Shown: positions 1 to 7,481, counted from the first letter of the stretch. The stretch is DNA of 32,359 nt from Nitrosovibrio sp. Nv4 (GCA_943330455.2 CALQHT020000036.1:1-32359), one strand, 5' to 3'. Program-made: numbers and translations. Notes: a model not told the origin generated them from the letters alone.

Positions 1-75
1 CGTGCTGAGCTGTGCACGTTCTTCATCGCTGAGCTTCACGACGTACTTCTTTACAGAACTTTGTTTCGCGGTCAC
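1..75 (-). mobile_element. IS630-type transposase, N-terminal fragment cut by window edge
   Basis: Reading the minus strand from a GTG at 75-73 gives 25 codons, beginning MTAKQSSVKKYVVKLSDEER, that run off the left edge. The pattern VKKYVVxLxxEERxxL is what I recall for the N-terminus of IS630-family transposases, just before their helix-turn-helix. A GGAG at 83-86 lies 7 bases upstream of the GTG and supports this start. The rest of the gene and the left end of the element are outside the window, so integrity and terminal inverted repeats cannot be judged. The call rests on 25 residues and could instead be another small DNA-binding protein. Confidence 0.55.
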
Positions 76-460
76 GACTCATCTCCGCATTCTTCCGGGA
101 GGAGCGAGTCCGAAATTCACGACAAAATCAATGACGGGGGGCACTAGGCTTGCCCGACACGAAAGCGCAATCCCCGCAAGTCACAATAAATTCTCGATGT
201 AACCGAGTTGATACCAGTCTGGCATTTTATACCGGGTCACACGAAGGCCATCAGCTGTGGGGACAGGACGCCGGCCAAAAATACAACCCAGGATTAGCCT
301 CACTTGGCAGCCGCCGGCGCCGGGCGTTGCTCGCATCGCGAGCGATCCGTACGCCCCAGACGATTTGTCTACGTCGTGCCGGCAAACCAGGTGTCCGATC
401 TACCGCGACTGCTGACAACGCCCCGCATCTGGGGTCTCCAAATGAGAAGGATCATCGGAT
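76..460. other. Intergenic region, no gene recognised
   Basis: This stretch of about 385 bases lies between the transposase start and the first exported protein. Short open frames here have no protein-like composition. It should contain the right end of the insertion sequence, but the terminal repeat cannot be placed without the other end. Short dyads occur, such as GCTCGC/GCGAGC near 328-342 and CCCC-GCATC-TGGGG near 421-434. The ribosome site AAGGA at 447-451 belongs to the next gene. Confidence 0.5.
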
Positions 461-1219
461 ATGATGTGGGACAGAGGTCGAAACAGCGAACACACGGGAC
501 GGGATCGTCCATTTTTCAGTGCCTGCAATATTTTTGTGCTCGCCGCGGCCTCGCTCTTCGTCGCTGGCGCGGCGACAGCCCAAACCACCGCGACATGCGC
601 CAATGCCGATAAGCTGGTTGGCACGCAACTGCGGGTAAGCCAGCAATATGGTCGAGCATTGGTGGAATTGTCGCGCCCGAATAGTGTGGGGCGGAAAGTC
701 GAAATCGAATACGGTGACGAGTCCTATATCGGCAAGTTCGAACGCGATGGCCGCGTCCGGATCGGCTTCGCTCTGACCGAACCGAAGAACGAAGTGTCCA
801 TCCGCATTGCCGAAACCGGCGTCGTTACCTGCAAGATCGACGTGCCGGAATTCGCCAAGATTTACCGAGTCATCCTGCGCTGGCGGGACCCGGTGCAACT
901 CGATCTGCACGTGGTCGAGCCCGGACGCCGCCTCGGCGAGCCCGGCGACATCAGTGCCGCGCGGCCCAACACCAACTTCTCCCAGGGGATAGGGCAGATG
1001 GATGTCATCAGCGGCTCCCCCGCCGATGGCGCGACCGCCGAAACGTCCTATGTCGTTCCGGATGCAACGAGCATTCCGCCAGACAGCACCTTCAGCTTTC
1101 GTGTCGAGAACGTTACGCGGGGCATGAAGCCGGAAGCGCCCTTCTGCGACGATCATCCGCTCGCCGCGCCGGTGATGGAGCTGACGATTAGTAACTGCCC
1201 AGGTAGGCCCAGCGAATGA
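461..1219 (+). CDS. Exported protein of unknown function, 3' end probably truncated
   Basis: This encodes 252 residues. AAGGA lies 9 bases before the ATG at 461. An n-region of about 22 residues is followed by a hydrophobic stretch (about 23-40) ending AGAATAQ, which looks like a signal peptide, so the product is probably periplasmic. The mature part contains RWRDPVQLDLHVVEPGR (about 146-162), resembling the 'DLHV..P' core of DUF2135/YfaP-like beta-sandwich domains, and several Cys residues. The reading frame ends inside the left arm of a long imperfect palindrome (1196-1305), and the last residues (PGRPSE) are encoded by that palindrome. A frame resuming after it (1315-1437) has the look of a displaced C-terminus. 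The original gene was therefore probably longer. The function is not recognised. Confidence 0.75.
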   Translation: MMWDRGRNSEHTGRDRPFFSACNIFVLAAASLFVAGAATAQTTATCANADKLVGTQLRVSQQYGRALVELSRPNSVGRKVEIEYGDESYIGKFERDGRVRIGFALTEPKNEVSIRIAETGVVTCKIDVPEFAKIYRVILRWRDPVQLDLHVVEPGRRLGEPGDISAARPNTNFSQGIGQMDVISGSPADGATAETSYVVPDATSIPPDSTFSFRVENVTRGMKPEAPFCDDHPLAAPVMELTISNCPGRPSE

Positions 1220-1305
1220 GGTCTGTGGACGTGTTGGTACCGAAAATGCCCGATCAATGGCCCTCAGCGTGCCCACAGACCTCATTCGCAGTGCCTACCT
1301 GGGCA
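1196..1305. repeat. Long imperfect palindrome (33-bp arms, 44-nt spacer)
   Basis: The left arm 1196-1228 and right arm 1273-1305 are reverse complements at 31 of 33 positions, separated by 44 bases. Similarity continues outside the arms. The left flank GTAACTGCCCAGGTA resembles the reverse complement of a second TACCTGGGCTGTTAC at about 1317-1331, offset by a short insertion that repeats TACCTGGGC. The structure straddles the stop codon of the exported protein. It could be a MITE or REP-like insertion, or a local inverted duplication. Confidence 0.8.
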
Positions 1306-1437
1306 CGCCAGCGGGGTACCTGGGCTGTTACGACGATTATCGAAAAGGGCAAGACCATCACACGTAAGGTCGGATCCAACCGCGCCCGTTGCGGCGAACC
1401 GATCACCGAGGCCCGTCGTTACATGGTGGTCAGATAA
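1216..1437 (+). pseudogene. Possible displaced C-terminal fragment of the exported protein
   Basis: The open frame begins ATGA, overlapping the previous stop. Its first about 33 residues are encoded by the palindrome and are unlikely to be native. From about 1315 it reads GTWAVTTIIEKGKTITRKVG, then NRARCGEPITEARRYMVVR and a stop, which is protein-like and suits the tail of a small exported protein. If the palindrome and adjacent bases (about 1199-1314, 116 nt, not a multiple of three) were removed, this segment would join the preceding gene in frame. I infer that the pair is one gene split by an insertion. It could also be noncoding. Confidence 0.35.
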
Positions 1438-1565
1438 TGATCGAAACCCAGACCCTGGCCGTCTCCGCCAGCCAACCTTCCCCGTCTCGTTCGGAGCGCA
1501 CCGTTTCGCAACGGCCCGTATGCCGGACCAAGCGACCGCTCGAACTCCCGAGGAGCCTGTCAACC

Positions 1566-3068
1566 ATGCACCGTGTCACCAAACTTCTCCCTGGTCTTGG
1601 CGTAGCGCTTGGCATCGCCATGGCCGCGATGCCCGTCGCGGCCCAGCCCCGTCCAGCCGCGCCGGCGGCGGCGGCAAGCACTTTGCCGAACGACATTACC
1701 CTGCGTTTGGCGGGTTCCAGCACCATCGGCGGTCCGCTCGTGGTCGAACTTGCCACCGCCTGGGCGAAGAAGCTCGGCCTGCCCGGTGTCCGCGTTGATT
1801 CGGGATTGGACCCGGACGAGTACGACGTGATCGCCGAGCGGGCGGAGAGCGTGCGGAAACTGCGGGTGCAAGTGCGCGCGAAGGGTAGCTCCACGGGCTT
1901 GGAACCGCTGCTGCGCGGCCAGGCTGATATCTGGATGGCGAGCCGTCCGGCACGTGAATCCGATATCGAGGCAATGCGTCGCCGTAATGTTCCCAACATC
2001 CCCACCCTGGCGCAGTTGCAACAGGCCGGCACCGAGAACGTGATCGGGCTGGATGCGCTGGCGGTCGTAGTACATCCGCGCAACCCGCTGAAGCTGCTGT
2101 CCATGACTCAGATCAAGGACATCTATTCAGGGCGGGTGACCAACTGGTCGCAAGTGGGCGGGCAGAACCAGCCGATCGCCGTCTACAGCATGGAAACCAC
2201 CTTTGGCGCGGTCGATGCATTCTGTGGCACAATCATGGGCGTGTCGGACGTTGCGCGTTGCATGGAAGCGTTCCCGCGCCTGGCGGCGCCGCGCTTCGCC
2301 GTGCTGGAAGAATTGTCGGACGCCGTGGCAGCCAATCCGGCTGGCATCGGCTTCAACTCGCTCTCCCTGCGTCGCAGCACGCGTCCCATACAACTCGGCA
2401 CCGAATGCGGCGTCGGCATCGAACCGGATACGTTCCGCATCAAGACCGACGAATACCCGCTCGGCCGCCGCCTGTTAATGTATGTCTATCCAGGACGCGC
2501 ACCGAGCCCGGCAACCCGTGAGTTCATGCAATTCGTTCTGAGCCCCGAAGGTCAGGCCGCTGTGTCGGCTGGCGGTTTCGCCGATCTTGCACCCGGTAAG
2601 GCATCCGACACCTACGGCGCCGATCGGTTGGACAACGTGCGCAACGCTCAGGATGGTGGACGCCAGCGCATCCGCCCGACCGACGTGCGGGCCTTCGAAG
2701 AAGCCATCGGTTCCGCCGATCGGCTGTCCATCACCTTCCGCTTCCAGGCTGGCACCAACAACCTGGACGCCCGAGCCGAGGCCGACTTGGTTCGTCTGTC
2801 GGAACAGATGAAGCTGCCGGCCTTTGAAAAGCAGCAGATTGTGCTGGTCGGGTTCAGCGGCGCCGCCGGTGACTATGCCGAAAACCGCACCCTGTCGCGT
2901 GAACGGGCCGAGGCGATCCGTGACCGGCTTGTCGCCAACTACGGCATCAAGGACGCCGTGGCCCTGGGTGTTGGTCCGGCTGCCGCCGTGGCCTGCAACC
3001 TGGACCCGAACACCGCGCCGTTGAACCAGCGCGTCGAAGTCTGGCTGCGCAAGTCGGTTGGCGGCTGA
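1566..3068 (+). CDS. PstS-like binding domain fused to OmpA C-terminal domain
   Basis: This encodes 500 residues. The start at 1566 is chosen because GAGGAG (1550-1555) precedes it and a signal peptide follows directly (MHRVTKLLPGLGVALGIAMA, ending PVAAQ). An in-frame upstream ATG at 1389 gives only low-complexity, non-protein-like sequence. Residues about 40-350 form a type 2 periplasmic binding domain of the PstS class: LAGSSTIGG at the N-terminus, VRAKGSSTGLEPLLRGQADI, LAVVVHPRNPL, IKDIYSGRVTNWSQVGG. Residues about 375-495 form an OmpA-like peptidoglycan-binding domain: ITFRFQAGTNNLDARAEADL, LVGFSGAAGDYAENRTLSRE, NQRVEVWLRK. The protein is therefore likely periplasmic and tethered to the cell wall while binding a small anion or other ligand. 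No transporter genes adjoin it. It is followed by a hairpin at 3083-3113. Confidence 0.9.
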   Translation: MHRVTKLLPGLGVALGIAMAAMPVAAQPRPAAPAAAASTLPNDITLRLAGSSTIGGPLVVELATAWAKKLGLPGVRVDSGLDPDEYDVIAERAESVRKLRVQVRAKGSSTGLEPLLRGQADIWMASRPARESDIEAMRRRNVPNIPTLAQLQQAGTENVIGLDALAVVVHPRNPLKLLSMTQIKDIYSGRVTNWSQVGGQNQPIAVYSMETTFGAVDAFCGTIMGVSDVARCMEAFPRLAAPRFAVLEELSDAVAANPAGIGFNSLSLRRSTRPIQLGTECGVGIEPDTFRIKTDEYPLGRRLLMYVYPGRAPSPATREFMQFVLSPEGQAAVSAGGFADLAPGKASDTYGADRLDNVRNAQDGGRQRIRPTDVRAFEEAIGSADRLSITFRFQAGTNNLDARAEADLVRLSEQMKLPAFEKQQIVLVGFSGAAGDYAENRTLSRERAEAIRDRLVANYGIKDAVALGVGPAAAVACNLDPNTAPLNQRVEVWLRKSVGG

Positions 3069-3082
3069 TCTTCAGTCGAACA

Positions 3083-3113
3083 GACACCGTCGGGGCCTTT
3101 TCCCGACGGTGTC
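3083..3113 (+). terminator. Strong hairpin after the PstS-OmpA gene
   Basis: GACACCGTCGGG (3083-3094) and CCCGACGGTGTC (3102-3113) form a perfect 12-bp stem with a 7-nt loop, 14 bases after the stop codon. No T-run follows, so termination would be weak or Rho-assisted. Position and stem quality support a transcript end. Confidence 0.55.
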
Positions 3114-3231
3114 GCGTCGGGCATGTCTCTTCTCGACGTCATGAGACCCCAACGATTTGTTGACGCACATGGCGAGCCCCCCATCCGGGGTGGACATCGC
3201 CGACCAAGCCTGCAAAATCACAGGATATAAC

Positions 3232-4251
3232 ATGCGCAGACGTCTAAATCTCCTGGCAACGGTGGCAGCCTCTGTTTTGATCGTTGCTCCGATGACTGCC
3301 TGGGCCCAGGACGCGGTCGGGGCTGGCTCCAGCTTTCCGAACGCCGCGTATCAGAAATGGATTGCCGCGGCCCAGACCCAGGCCGGGGTCACAATCAAGT
3401 TCGACCCGATCGGCTCGGGCGGCGGACAGACCAAGATCCTTGGGGGCGACACAGATTTCGGCGTTTCCGAAATGCCGATGCCGGACGAGATGAAGGCGCA
3501 AGCCAATCTGGTCCAGTTTCCCGCGGTGATCGGCGGCGTGGTGTGCGTCGCCAACGTCCCGGGCCTGGCGCCCGACCAGCTCAAGCTGAATGGCGTGCTG
3601 CTGGCGGATATCTATGTCGGCAAAATCAAAAAATGGAACGATCCGGCGATCGCCGCGATCAATCCCGGCGTCACTCTGCCGGACATGGATATCCGCCCGG
3701 TTTATCAGAAGGATCTGATCGGCACGACGTTCGTGTTTACGCAGTATATTCTGGCCGCCAATGCGGACTGGCAAGAGAAATACGGTCCCAGGATCACCAA
3801 GCGGTGGGCGGTCGGGTCCGCGGTGGACGGCAACATCTTCATGGGTGAAACCATCAAGACGGTTCCGGGCAGCATCGGTTACATGGACTACAATACGGCC
3901 GTCACAAACAAGTATCCGACGGTCTCTCTGCTGAACAAGGACGGCAAATACGTCCCGCCGAATCCGACCAACTTCGCCGCCGCGGCCGCGAGCGCCGATT
4001 GGGCGCAGCACCCGGATCTGGTGGTCAGCCTGATCAATCAGCCCGGCGCCACGGCCTGGCCAATCGTGACACCCAGCTATGTGCAGATTCCGGTGGCGCC
4101 GACGGATCAGGCGCGCAGCCAGGCGGTACGCAAGTTCTTCGACTTCGCGTTCAGCAAGGGCAGCCAGTCGGTCACTGAAAGCAACCTCGTGCCGCTGCCG
4201 CCCGCGGCGGAAAAGGCGGCCCGGGCGATTTGGGCCAAGGTGGGTAGCTGA
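3232..4251 (+). CDS. Orphan PstS-like periplasmic binding protein, copy 1
   Basis: This encodes 339 residues. The start at 3232 has AGGA (3222-3225) six bases upstream and opens a clean signal peptide ending TAWAQ at residue 26. The mature start DAVGAGSSF matches the PstS N-terminal GAGATF/GAGSSF ligand loop. GSGGGQTKILGGDTDFGVSE (61-80), PGLAPDQLKLNG and KIKKWNDPAI match the PstS fold and length. In phosphate-binding PstS a V-x-R-S-D-x-S-G-T-T loop provides key contacts. Here residues 157-166 read VYQKDLIGTT, so the Arg and the first Ser of the SGTT are missing. The ligand may not be phosphate, or the affinity may differ. No pstCAB or phoU is adjacent. The next gene is a colinear paralogue. 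Confidence 0.9.
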   Translation: MRRRLNLLATVAASVLIVAPMTAWAQDAVGAGSSFPNAAYQKWIAAAQTQAGVTIKFDPIGSGGGQTKILGGDTDFGVSEMPMPDEMKAQANLVQFPAVIGGVVCVANVPGLAPDQLKLNGVLLADIYVGKIKKWNDPAIAAINPGVTLPDMDIRPVYQKDLIGTTFVFTQYILAANADWQEKYGPRITKRWAVGSAVDGNIFMGETIKTVPGSIGYMDYNTAVTNKYPTVSLLNKDGKYVPPNPTNFAAAAASADWAQHPDLVVSLINQPGATAWPIVTPSYVQIPVAPTDQARSQAVRKFFDFAFSKGSQSVTESNLVPLPPAAEKAARAIWAKVGS

Positions 4252-4264
4252 TTCAAACCATGAT

Positions 4265-4312
4265 GCCCCGGCCGGGATTCCGTGATCTCGCGGGATACAA
4301 GTCGGCCGGGGC
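4265..4312 (+). terminator. Hairpin after PstS-like copy 1
   Basis: GCCCCGGCCG (4265-4274) pairs perfectly with CGGCCGGGGC (4303-4312). The 28-nt interior contains a second weaker ATTCCG/CGGGAT pairing. It begins 13 bases after the stop codon. A C-run rather than a T-run follows, so it is not a textbook intrinsic terminator, but it separates the two PstS-like genes and suggests they are not one simple transcript. Confidence 0.5.
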
Positions 4313-4433
4313 TCCCCCCCAATCAACTCTTACCAACCCGCCCGGGGGTCCGTTCGTGCGATAGTAGTATTCTACCCGGATCAGCTTTGATCGCGTCCAG
4401 GGAAGTTAATATCAAGCAAGGGAAACGGAACCA

Positions 4434-5453
4434 ATGGCTAAACATGCTGGCGTTATTGCCGCGATCGCGGCTGGGATTCTGCTCGTGCTACCGGTGCCGG
4501 CGACGGCGCAGGATGCCGTCGGTGCCGGATCGAGCTTTATCGGCCCCGCGATGAAGCGATGGACAGCGATGGCAGCCTCTCAGGCAAGTCTCTCTGTTAC
4601 CTACGATCCGGTGGGATCCAGCCGGGGGCAGAGCAAAATTCTCGCCCGCGAAGTGGATTTCGGAGCTTCCGATTCGCCGATGTCAGAGGAGACTCGGGCC
4701 AATGCCAATCTGTTGCAGTTTCCCGTGGTCATTGGCGCCGTGGTTTGCGTGGTCAATGTGCCCGGGATCGCGACCGACCAGTTGCGGCTGAACGGTCCCC
4801 TGTTGGCTGATATCTACACGGGCAAAATCAAGAACTGGAACGACCCGAAGATCGCGGAGATCAACCCCGGTTTGAAGCTGCCGGATATGGACATTCGACC
4901 AGTGTCGCAAACAAATCTGGCCGGAACGACGTTTGTCTACACACAATACCTGTTGTCCACCAATGCCGAGTGGCGGGAAAAATTCGGACCGGCCATCACC
5001 AAGCGTTGGGCGATCGGTTCCGCGGTGGGCAGCAACACGCTGATGATGGAAACTCTGAAGACTCTGCCGGGGAGTATCGGTTACACGGATTACGGGTCCG
5101 CCATCGCCAACAAATACGCGGCCGTCCTGCTGCAGAACAAGGCTGGGAAATATGTCACGGCAAGCCCCGCTCATTTCTCGGCCGGTGTCGACACCGCGGA
5201 ATGGACAAAATCGCCCGATCTGGTGGTCAATCTGATCAACCAGCCTGGTGACAATGCATGGCCGATCCTGACAGCCAGTTATGTCCAGATTCCGGTCGAC
5301 CCGCAGGATCCTTCGCGCGCCCAGGCGGTGCGGAAATTCTTCGATTTTGCGTTCACCAAGGGCGGGCAGGCGGCGACAGAGGCTCAGTTCATTCCACTGC
5401 CGACACCCGCGCAAGCCGCGGTGCGCGCAATGTGGAACAAGACGGGGAGCTGA
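4434..5453 (+). CDS. Orphan PstS-like periplasmic binding protein, copy 2
   Basis: This encodes 339 residues, the same length as the preceding gene, and the two align from at least residue 25 to 180 without gaps, so they are a tandem duplication. A purine-rich site (AAGGGAAACGGA) precedes the ATG. The signal peptide ends PATAQ at about residue 26, followed by DAVGAGSSF. GSSRGQSKILAREVDFGASD (61-80) corresponds to the phosphate-binding region of PstS, with GSGGG changed to GSSRG. The loop corresponding to V-x-R-S-D-x-S-G-T-T reads VSQTNLAGTT (157-166), again lacking the Arg and a Ser. Divergence between copies is concentrated in ligand loops by eye, which suggests different ligands or affinities. 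No membrane components are present nearby, so these may be sensory or scavenging proteins, or may serve a transporter encoded elsewhere. Confidence 0.9.
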   Translation: MAKHAGVIAAIAAGILLVLPVPATAQDAVGAGSSFIGPAMKRWTAMAASQASLSVTYDPVGSSRGQSKILAREVDFGASDSPMSEETRANANLLQFPVVIGAVVCVVNVPGIATDQLRLNGPLLADIYTGKIKNWNDPKIAEINPGLKLPDMDIRPVSQTNLAGTTFVYTQYLLSTNAEWREKFGPAITKRWAIGSAVGSNTLMMETLKTLPGSIGYTDYGSAIANKYAAVLLQNKAGKYVTASPAHFSAGVDTAEWTKSPDLVVNLINQPGDNAWPILTASYVQIPVDPQDPSRAQAVRKFFDFAFTKGGQAATEAQFIPLPTPAQAAVRAMWNKTGS

Positions 5454-5762
5454 TCGGTTCTTGGTGGGACGGCGGATCCCGTGGTTGCGTTCGGTGAATG
5501 GACTCTATCCCGTCAGAACAGGTCCGTGGTGCCATGCCGCTAAATCAATGGTCGCGATTGGGATAGCCGAGCGTAACGGGAAATGCGCAGAGGGCGGGTG
5601 GCTTGTGATATTGGGCCGCCTTCGGGGCCACCGATCATGACAGTATCGGCTGGGGTGTTTCGAAACCTGCGGTCGATCCGTGACCCGGACCAATTCTTTG
5701 CGCCAACCATTGAACGGCAAGCCACGGTGTCGGCGCGCCGCATCGAAAAGGGAACAGTTGAG
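5454..5762. other. Intergenic region, no gene recognised
   Basis: This gap of about 309 bases lies between PstS-like copy 2 and the LTxxQ protein. An upstream extension of the next gene's frame (from 5583) is open but not protein-like. A possible hairpin pairs GGTGGC near 5597 with GCCACC near 5627. The promoter for the next gene is presumably here, but no convincing -35/-10 pair was found. AAAAGGGA (5747-5753 region) is the likely ribosome site for 5763. Confidence 0.4.
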
Positions 5763-6422
5763 ATGTCACGTATCACTCTAAGCCTGCTGACCGCGACCGC
5801 TCTGACGGGCTGGATCGGCTTCGCCCAGGCGCAGACCTTGCCGCCACAGCCGGTAGCCCCTGCAACGACGTTGTCACCGCTCAAGCCGGCTGGGACAACG
5901 CAGGACGCGCCACGCGCGGTGACTGGTACGGGGGCTGCGGACGTTGCCGCTACGCCCGCGCCGCCGCGCCCTGCATTGTCCCCTGCCGCGCGGCGTGGCG
6001 GAACGGGCAACCCGCTGCAATTGGCCGGTGACATGGCCGGCATCGTCGAAATGATTCCGCACATCGTTTGCCTCAGCTCCCAGGACGCTCGGCCACCCGC
6101 CCTGCCCACCCACATGGAGGGACGACTTGCGTTCCTGCGGGCGGAACTGCGCATCACCGAGGCGCAAACCGCCAAATGGACCGATTTTGTCGACGCCGTC
6201 CGCGCGGCCGGCAAGCAGGTGCAACTGCCCTGTGCCGATGCCGCCCGGTCCGGCACCTCGCCGTCTTCGCTGGAGCGTATCGAAACCGCGGGCAAGCTGT
6301 TGTCGGCGCGGGCGGATGCGCTGAAGTCCGTGGCGTCCAACGGGCGCACGCTCTATGCGTCGATGACAGACGAGCAGAAGACCCTGGCCGACGACTTGAT
6401 GTTCGCGCCCGTCTGGCAGTAA
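5763..6422 (+). CDS. Exported LTxxQ-motif (Spy/CpxP-like) protein
   Basis: This encodes 219 residues. The start at 5763 follows an AAAAGGGA site and gives a signal peptide (MSRITLSLLTATALTGWIGF, then AQAQ). A Pro/Ala-rich linker (about 25-80) precedes a helical domain. ITEAQTAKW and MTDEQKTLADDLM carry the paired LTxxQ-type motifs of the Spy/CpxP family, with RLAFLRAELRITEAQ typical of the first helix. Proteins of this class are periplasmic, cradle-shaped chaperones or envelope-stress sensors. Two Cys residues (IVCLSS and QLPCAD) could form a disulfide. The short gap to the lipocalin-like gene (80 bases) suggests co-transcription. The family assignment is moderate because the motif is short. 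Confidence 0.8.
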   Translation: MSRITLSLLTATALTGWIGFAQAQTLPPQPVAPATTLSPLKPAGTTQDAPRAVTGTGAADVAATPAPPRPALSPAARRGGTGNPLQLAGDMAGIVEMIPHIVCLSSQDARPPALPTHMEGRLAFLRAELRITEAQTAKWTDFVDAVRAAGKQVQLPCADAARSGTSPSSLERIETAGKLLSARADALKSVASNGRTLYASMTDEQKTLADDLMFAPVWQ

Positions 6423-6502
6423 GCCGGTGCGACGGATGGGCAGCGGCGACGGATTGTCCCGTGGCATGTCGCCCATCCGCACACCGAAAAGGGCGACAGA
6501 GC

Positions 6503-6904
6503 ATGCAGACGATCGTCGGAACGTGGCGGATGGTGGACAGCAGCAGCCGTGATCCGGACGGGAAGCCGGTGCCGCCGCTGTTCGGGCCAAAGGGCATGGG
6601 GCTGGTCACGCTGAACGCGGACGGCCGCATGATGGCGGTGCTGTGCGACGGCCGAGCGGAGATGCCGGAGGGCACACAGCGCGCCTACGCATCCTATTGC
6701 GGCAATTATACGTTTGACGGAACGACCTTGGTCACCAAGGTCGATGCATCCGGCGTCGCCCGCATCGCGCTCGGCGGGGAGCAGGTGCGGAAAGTGCGGT
6801 TCGAGGGCAACCGAATGGTGCTGTCTCCACCCGCCGCGGTACTGAACGGCGTGATGCAATCCCGCGAACTGGTCTGGGAACGGCTCAGCGATCTTACGGC
6901 CTGA
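6503..6904 (+). CDS. Lipocalin-like domain protein
   Basis: This encodes 133 residues. The start at 6503 is preceded by GAAAAGGG and begins directly with the domain: MQTIVGTWRMVDSSSRDPDG, then GPKGMGLVTLNADGRMMAVL, then SYCGNYTFDGTTLVTKVDAS. This is the layout of the lipocalin-like family (PF13924-type), small beta-barrel proteins of mostly unknown ligand. There is no signal peptide, so it is probably cytosolic. It lies 80 bases after the LTxxQ gene in the same direction. The family is recognised from the GTW and 'GxxxxxxDGRMMA' patterns; the substrate is not predicted. Confidence 0.8.
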   Translation: MQTIVGTWRMVDSSSRDPDGKPVPPLFGPKGMGLVTLNADGRMMAVLCDGRAEMPEGTQRAYASYCGNYTFDGTTLVTKVDASGVARIALGGEQVRKVRFEGNRMVLSPPAAVLNGVMQSRELVWERLSDLTA

Positions 6905-6951
6905 CAACTTGTACCAGTCGGCCGAAAGAACGACCTAAAGCGCCCACTCAC

Positions 6952-6982
6952 CGTCATTGCCGGGTCAAGCCCGGCAATGACG
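6952..6982. repeat. REP-like palindrome (CGTCATTGCCGGG family), copy 1
   Basis: CGTCATTGCCGGG (6952-6964) and CCCGGCAATGACG (6970-6982) are perfect 13-bp inverted arms around TCAAG. The same unit recurs twice at 10501-10578. Intergenic palindromes of this sequence type are common in GC-rich Alphaproteobacteria. Confidence 0.85.
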
Positions 6983-7035
6983 AGGGGGCAATGCATCGGT
7001 CAATCTCTTGGCCATTCGGTATTACGGCCGGAAGG

Positions 7036-7071
7036 CGGCGCCCGTCGGTTCGCTGCGGGCGCCGTCGTTTT
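7036..7071 (+). terminator. Hairpin with T-run between convergent genes
   Basis: CGGCGCCCG (7036-7044) pairs with CGGGCGCCG (7056-7064), followed by TCGTTTT. On the plus strand this resembles an intrinsic terminator for the lipocalin-like gene. On the minus strand it directly follows the TAG of the DUF35 gene and may also serve it, though without a T-run. Confidence 0.5.
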
Positions 7072-7479
7072 CTAGGCCAGGACGAAGACCGGCAGGGTCA
7101 GGTCGTCCTTGACCTTTTCGAACGCGATCTTCACCGGCAGTCCGACCCGCAACTGGCTTGTGTCGATGCCGCGTGCCTGGGATTGCATGCGGACCCCTTC
7201 GTCCAGATCGACCGTCACCAGCACATAGGGCAGGTCGCCCTTGAAGCCTGGGTGGAACGCGTAGTGTGTGATCGTCCAGCTATGGACGGTGCCGCGCCCT
7301 GTCGCGTCGATCCATTCCGTGTTCATGGAATAGCAGGACGGGCAGACCGGTCGCGGATAATGCCGCACCGTGTGGCAATCCCCGCATCGTTGCAGGCGCA
7401 ACTGTCCGGCCGCCAGCCCATCCCAATAGGGCTGCGTGTCGGGGGTGGGGGACGGGACGAGTTTGTCGTAGCCGTCCAT
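7072..7479 (-). CDS. DUF35 Zn-ribbon/OB-fold protein, partner of the thiolase-like protein
   Basis: This encodes 135 residues. The start at 7479 lies 2 bases after the thiolase stop codon, with GGAGGG seven bases upstream, so translation is coupled. The N-terminus has the rubredoxin-like Zn ribbon: LQRCGDCHTVRHYPRPVCPS followed by CYSMN, giving CxxC and CxxC pairs near residues 32-35 and 46-49. The OB-fold follows (GRGTVHSWTITHYAFHPGFK, then PYVLVTVDLDEGVRM). Proteins of this family bind acyl-CoA or form obligate complexes with thiolase-like proteins. In steroid side-chain degradation a DUF35 domain activates a thiolase-like aldolase. Order and spacing make a complex with the upstream gene product likely. 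Confidence 0.92.
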   Translation of the reverse strand: MDGYDKLVPSPTPDTQPYWDGLAAGQLRLQRCGDCHTVRHYPRPVCPSCYSMNTEWIDATGRGTVHSWTITHYAFHPGFKGDLPYVLVTVDLDEGVRMQSQARGIDTSQLRVGLPVKIAFEKVKDDLTLPVFVLA

Positions 7480-7481
7480 GC

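Noticed and set aside
452-1285. Long minus-strand open frame opposite the exported protein
   Set aside because: Its translation has no family features and it lies over a plus-strand gene with ribosome site and signal peptide. The N-terminus resembles the plus-strand frame only because of the palindrome.
1389-1565. Upstream ATG extension of the PstS-OmpA gene
   Set aside because: Low-complexity Arg/Ser-rich translation. The start at 1566 has GAGGAG and an immediate signal peptide.
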